This document shows, in pieces, positions 5,454 through 8,257 of a stretch of DNA of 8,257 bases. The DNA is from Candidatus Coatesiibacteriota bacterium (GTDB lineage Bacteria; RBG-13-66-14): assembly GCA_014728185.1 (NCBI GenBank), contig WJMB01000003.1, forward strand, positions 1 through 8,257, given 5' to 3'. Position 1 is the stretch's first letter. Each line of letters opens with the position of its first letter. Below the pieces are notes generated by a model that ran no database searches, was not told the origin of the DNA, and was given only the letters and a program-made list of their open reading frames with translations. The position numbers were made by a program, and so were the translations under genes.

Positions 5454-5945
5454 TTGTCCAAATCGCTCTTCAGCACAGCGCTGCCGGTCGTCCTCGGCGT
5501 CATCCCGCTCCTAGCCCTCGGCACGGCCTGCGACACCACCTTCGAGGAGCCGGAGATCGAGCTCGTCGATCTGGCCGGCTGGGACATCGGCGGCGACGGC
5601 CTCAATGTCGAGGTCGAGCTGTCCGTCACCAACCCCAACGCCTTCTCGGCCACGGTCCGGCATACCGATTACGTTCTCTGGCTCAACGAGGTAGAAGTCG
5701 GCGAGGGCAGCGCCGAAGACCTGCATCTAGCCGCCGGCGAGACGACCACGGTGTTCCTGCCGCTGACACTGGCCTTCGAGCCGCTCTTCGAGGCCGCGCT
5801 GGCCGGAGACTGGCCCGACGTGGCCTACTCTCTGCGCGGCGAGGCCGAGGTCAGCTCGTTGGCCGGCAGCCGGGAGGTCGGCTTCCGGCGCTCCGGGGTG
5901 GAGAACGTGCCCATCAACCTGGATCTGTTGCGCTTTTTCGACTAG
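5454..5945 (+). CDS. LEA14/WHy-domain putative lipoprotein
   Basis: The product has 163 residues. Residues 1-25 form a signal sequence with a hydrophobic core (LPVVLGVIPLLALG) ending at GTAC, so Cys26 is the likely lipidation site. The -3 residue is Gly rather than the usual Leu, so the lipobox is imperfect. Residues about 34-150 match the LEA type 2/WHy beta-sandwich: LNVEVELSVTNPNAFSATV with the hallmark N60-P61-N62, then VLWLNEVEVGEGSAEDLHL, and a FLPLTL strand. Bacterial members are envelope lipoproteins of unclear function; plant relatives are linked to desiccation stress. The TTG at 5454 was chosen because GGAGG (5444-5448) lies 5 bases before it and the signal peptide begins there; the frame also opens at a TTG at 5391, which has neither. 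A hairpin follows the stop, and the next gene is convergent. Confidence 0.82.
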   Translation: MSKSLFSTALPVVLGVIPLLALGTACDTTFEEPEIELVDLAGWDIGGDGLNVEVELSVTNPNAFSATVRHTDYVLWLNEVEVGEGSAEDLHLAAGETTTVFLPLTLAFEPLFEAALAGDWPDVAYSLRGEAEVSSLAGSREVGFRRSGVENVPINLDLLRFFD

Positions 5946-5950
5946 ACGCG

Positions 5951-6010
5951 TCGGGATTGAAAGCGCCAGCCCAGTGATAAACAACCGGCCGGGAGTTCAC
6001 CCGGCCGGTT
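5951..6010 (+). repeat. Copy 2 of the shared 3'-flanking element
   Basis: TCGGGATTGAAA (5951-5962) starts 5 bases after the stop of the LEA14-like gene and is followed 22 bases later by CCGGCCGGG and its complement. The 12-mer and the hairpin core are the same as after lpxA (2159-2237), while the bases between differ in length and largely in sequence. Confidence 0.5.
5983..6010. terminator. Probable bidirectional terminator between convergent genes
   Basis: AACCGGCCGGG (5983-5993) pairs perfectly with CCCGGCCGGTT (6000-6010) around a six-base loop. It lies 37 bases after the LEA14-like stop and 141 bases beyond the minus-strand stop at 6152. On plus, the stem is followed by only a few Ts. 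On minus, the stem runs into TTGTTTATC, a better T-rich tail. Serving both convergent genes is the natural reading. Confidence 0.65.
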
Positions 6011-6151
6011 CATTGAATACTGGGCAGATTGCCCGGCGTGATCGTCCGTTCATCGTCCAAGGTCCTCCAACGCGATTGAACCATGCCTCGGACGGACGGA
6101 CAGGTATAACGGCGACACCCCTGGGCATCCACGGCGCAAAGAAGGAGTGTT

Positions 6152-8257
6152 CTAGGGGCCTGTGGCCCGGGCCACCTTGCGCCTCCAGGAGCCCAGGGAG
6201 CAGAGTAGGGCGATCAGGTAGGCCCCCAGGCCGACGAGCAGCCCGGCGGTATAGCCGTGGCTCAGGGCGATGATGATGGAGAGCACCGAGGCGAAGACGC
6301 TGAACACGCCGTTGATGCCCCAAACGTAGGGAACCATCCCGGCAGCGTCGATATCGTCGAGACGCCGGATGCCCAGAGGCAGTGCCATGCCCATCACGAA
6401 GCCCAGGGGAGCCAACAGCAGGATGGACAGCGCGATGCGCCAGCCCAGGGCCGCACCGAGAAGCGAGCCATCGAGAATCGCCGGGACCACGAAGGCCTGG
6501 AAGAGCACCAGCAGGCCGATCGCGCCGAAAACCAGGGGCTGGAGTTTGCGGATAGACAGCTTGCGCGTTAGGGGCACCGTGGTGGCGCTGCCCAGGCCGG
6601 CGAAGATCAGGATCGAGAAGATCACCACCGTCGTGGCGTAGCTGGGATGGCCCAGGAAGAGCACGTAGCGCTGGATCAGGGCGAGCTCGACCAGCATGAA
6701 GCCCAAGCCGATGGCGGCGAAGTAGAGCCATTGGCGGGTTTGCTTGAAGAGCACGCGCCCCAGGGTGAAGGGCTCGCCGGGCTCTTTCTTCTTCAAGGCC
6801 AGGGGCAGGATGATCAACAGCAGAGCCAGGCCGATCATGATGTAGAACAACCGACGCAGAACGATGACGGTGTAGCTCATCAGACTGGCCTTTTCGGTTT
6901 CTGTGCGATCCACGCCCAGGGGGTCGTCGGTGAACATGAAGAAGAAGGGCTGATCATCGGTCGGGGCCGATAGATCGACGGGCGAATCGGCGATGACCTC
7001 GTCGCGATCGCCGGTGAGAAGCGCTGCGAGGAAGTCGTCCTCCGCCGCGCCGTCCGGCAGCCAGAGAGGCTGGAAATCCATCCTTTCAATATAGTCGCTC
7101 AGGGCCGCAATTTCTTCAGTGGTGTAGGGCCGTGGTCGGGTGATCACCGTGGAGATCATTCCGCCGCCAACGACGGCGATGTGTTCACCCGGATTGTCCA
7201 CCCCCCGGTTTTCCAGGGCCGTGGCGACGAGGTTGGTCAAGCGGTGGGTCTCTTTGTGATCGGTCAGGACATACCAGCGGGAGAGCGTGAGTACCCCGTC
7301 CTCGCTGAGATGATCCAGGTAGAGATTCAGAGCCTCTCGGGTGTAGAGGTTGTTCTCGGAGAGGGCGAAGGCGCCGGCCATCGTGGCCGCCCAGGAGTCG
7401 ATCATCGATATCATGATCAGGTCGTATTGACCCTCTTGTCGGGTCAGGAAGCTGCGGGCCTCGTCGACAACGCCGGTTACTCCGGGAAGGCTGTAGGGCT
7501 TGCCCGAGAAGTCGGGATAAACCTCCTCGACGATCTCGACCATTCCGGGGTTTATCTCCACGGCGGTTATCTCGGGCACGCCGAAGTAGCGAGCGGCGAG
7601 GATATCCCGGCCGCCGCCGCCGCCGATAACCAGGACGGAGTCGTAATCGCCCATGCTGTAAGCGGCGTTGGTCACGTCGTAGGGCAGGAAATCCAGCTTC
7701 TCGATATCGCCGTTGAAGTGGGTTATCGGCGTTCCGGCGGAATCGTCCTGCTCGATCCAGTACTGCTCGATCTCATAATCACCGAGCTGGGAGCTCATCC
7801 CCCAGCCGAAGGGCCTAAGTGAATCGTCTTTGAAAAAGATGCTCTTGTAGGTGGTCAAGCGTGCCAGGTGGTTCCAGTGGACATACGTCGGCTTGGCTGT
7901 TTTCTGAGTCGTGCCCTTGGCGTACTTGATTGTATAGAGGCCCGGCATTATCAACTGGCTGGCCGCCGCCAGGGCAACAAGAACAATCACGGCGCCGGCG
8001 GCCCAGTTCTTGCGGCGTCGATGCCTTTTTTCGCTCTCATCGGTTTGCTCGGAGCGCAACAGCAATGCCCCGGCCGCCGGCAAGAGGGCTATCCAGGCCA
8101 GCAGGTTCGGCGCGCTGAATAGATTCAAAAGGGGGATCACCGCCAGGCAACCCAGGGCGGCCCCGGCCAGGTCCGCCCAGTAAAGGCTGCCGATCCGCTT
8201 GGAGTTGAAAGAGAAAATCGCGGCGATGATAAAACCGCCGACCAGGAAGGGCAGAAA
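6152..8257 (-). CDS. Membrane protein with spermidine-synthase-like domain (5' truncated)
   Basis: The frame is open from the right edge to the TAG at 6152-6154, giving 701 visible residues. The GTG at 8140 could be taken as a start, but the frame before it encodes family sequence (SLYWADLAGAALGCLA), so the gene begins outside the window. Visible parts are: about four N-terminal hydrophobic segments (residues near 1-17, 25-44, 51-67, 84-104), a soluble spermidine-synthase-like Rossmann domain (about 105-430), and about seven C-terminal membrane segments (bases 6187-6860). The Rossmann domain has VLVIGGGGGRD (glycines at 212-216, bases 7610-7624), VEINPG with Glu234, and VVDEARSFL. Residues needed for aminopropyl transfer are not seen: the GGGDG Asp is Gly, the polyamine-site YHE motif is absent, and the first Asp of the DxxD pair is Ser284 (IMISMIDSW). 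The family is widespread but of unknown function. It may bind a nucleoside-type ligand at the membrane; calling it spermidine synthase would be unsafe. Confidence 0.85.
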   Translation of the reverse strand, partial: FLPFLVGGFIIAAIFSFNSKRIGSLYWADLAGAALGCLAVIPLLNLFSAPNLLAWIALLPAAGALLLRSEQTDESEKRHRRRKNWAAGAVIVLVALAAASQLIMPGLYTIKYAKGTTQKTAKPTYVHWNHLARLTTYKSIFFKDDSLRPFGWGMSSQLGDYEIEQYWIEQDDSAGTPITHFNGDIEKLDFLPYDVTNAAYSMGDYDSVLVIGGGGGRDILAARYFGVPEITAVEINPGMVEIVEEVYPDFSGKPYSLPGVTGVVDEARSFLTRQEGQYDLIMISMIDSWAATMAGAFALSENNLYTREALNLYLDHLSEDGVLTLSRWYVLTDHKETHRLTNLVATALENRGVDNPGEHIAVVGGGMISTVITRPRPYTTEEIAALSDYIERMDFQPLWLPDGAAEDDFLAALLTGDRDEVIADSPVDLSAPTDDQPFFFMFTDDPLGVDRTETEKASLMSYTVIVLRRLFYIMIGLALLLIILPLALKKKEPGEPFTLGRVLFKQTRQWLYFAAIGLGFMLVELALIQRYVLFLGHPSYATTVVIFSILIFAGLGSATTVPLTRKLSIRKLQPLVFGAIGLLVLFQAFVVPAILDGSLLGAALGWRIALSILLLAPLGFVMGMALPLGIRRLDDIDAAGMVPYVWGINGVFSVFASVLSIIIALSHGYTAGLLVGLGAYLIALLCSLGSWRRKVARATGP

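Noticed and set aside
8138..8140. GTG at 8140 as start of the spermidine-synthase-like gene
   Set aside because: The preceding 39 codons are open and encode typical membrane sequence of this family, so the gene continues past the window edge.

Overview
The window reads as chromosomal DNA from a GC-rich, outer-membrane-bearing (diderm) bacterium. Two things point that way: a lipid A pair (fabZ-lpxA), and a C-terminal type IX secretion (T9SS) sorting domain on the first, truncated protein. T9SS tails are typical of the Bacteroidetes/FCB group and of several uncultured high-GC candidate phyla. The GC-rich genes and mixed family content suggest an uncultured FCB-related or candidate-phylum lineage rather than a classic Bacteroidetes, but there is no rRNA or marker gene here to settle this.

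Layout. Bases 1-555 (+) are the 3' end of a secreted protein with a fibronectin-III-like domain and a T9SS tail, followed by a hairpin. Bases 793-2075 (+) are fabZ and lpxA, two bases apart, an evident operon closed by two successive hairpins, the second a strong intrinsic terminator. Bases 2076-2660 hold no convincing gene. Bases 2661-3701 (-) encode an exported RseB/MucB-like protein. A 219-base divergent promoter region separates it from a DUF72 (YecE-like) gene at 3921-4850 (+). Bases 4851-5453 are a second long AT-richer non-coding stretch. Bases 5454-5945 (+) encode a small LEA14/WHy-domain putative lipoprotein. It faces, across a probably bidirectional terminator, a large membrane protein with a spermidine-synthase-like domain at 6152-8257 (-), whose N-terminus lies off the right edge.

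How the genes fit together. FabZ and LpxA use the same (3R)-hydroxyacyl-ACP pool: FabZ dehydrates it for fatty acid synthesis and LpxA diverts it to lipid A. The RseB-like protein, the LEA14-like lipoprotein and the T9SS cargo also belong to the cell envelope, but the neighbours do not form one recognisable pathway.

No clearly new multi-gene system is visible. The most unusual signals are non-coding. A 25-base motif occurs three times in the two AT-richer gaps with an exactly conserved 7-base spacer. A second element (TCGGGATTGAAA followed by a CCGGCCGGG hairpin) follows both lpxA and the LEA14 gene. Among the proteins, the spermidine-synthase-like membrane protein lacks residues needed for aminopropyl transfer, and the RseB-like protein has no RseA or sigma factor gene next to it.
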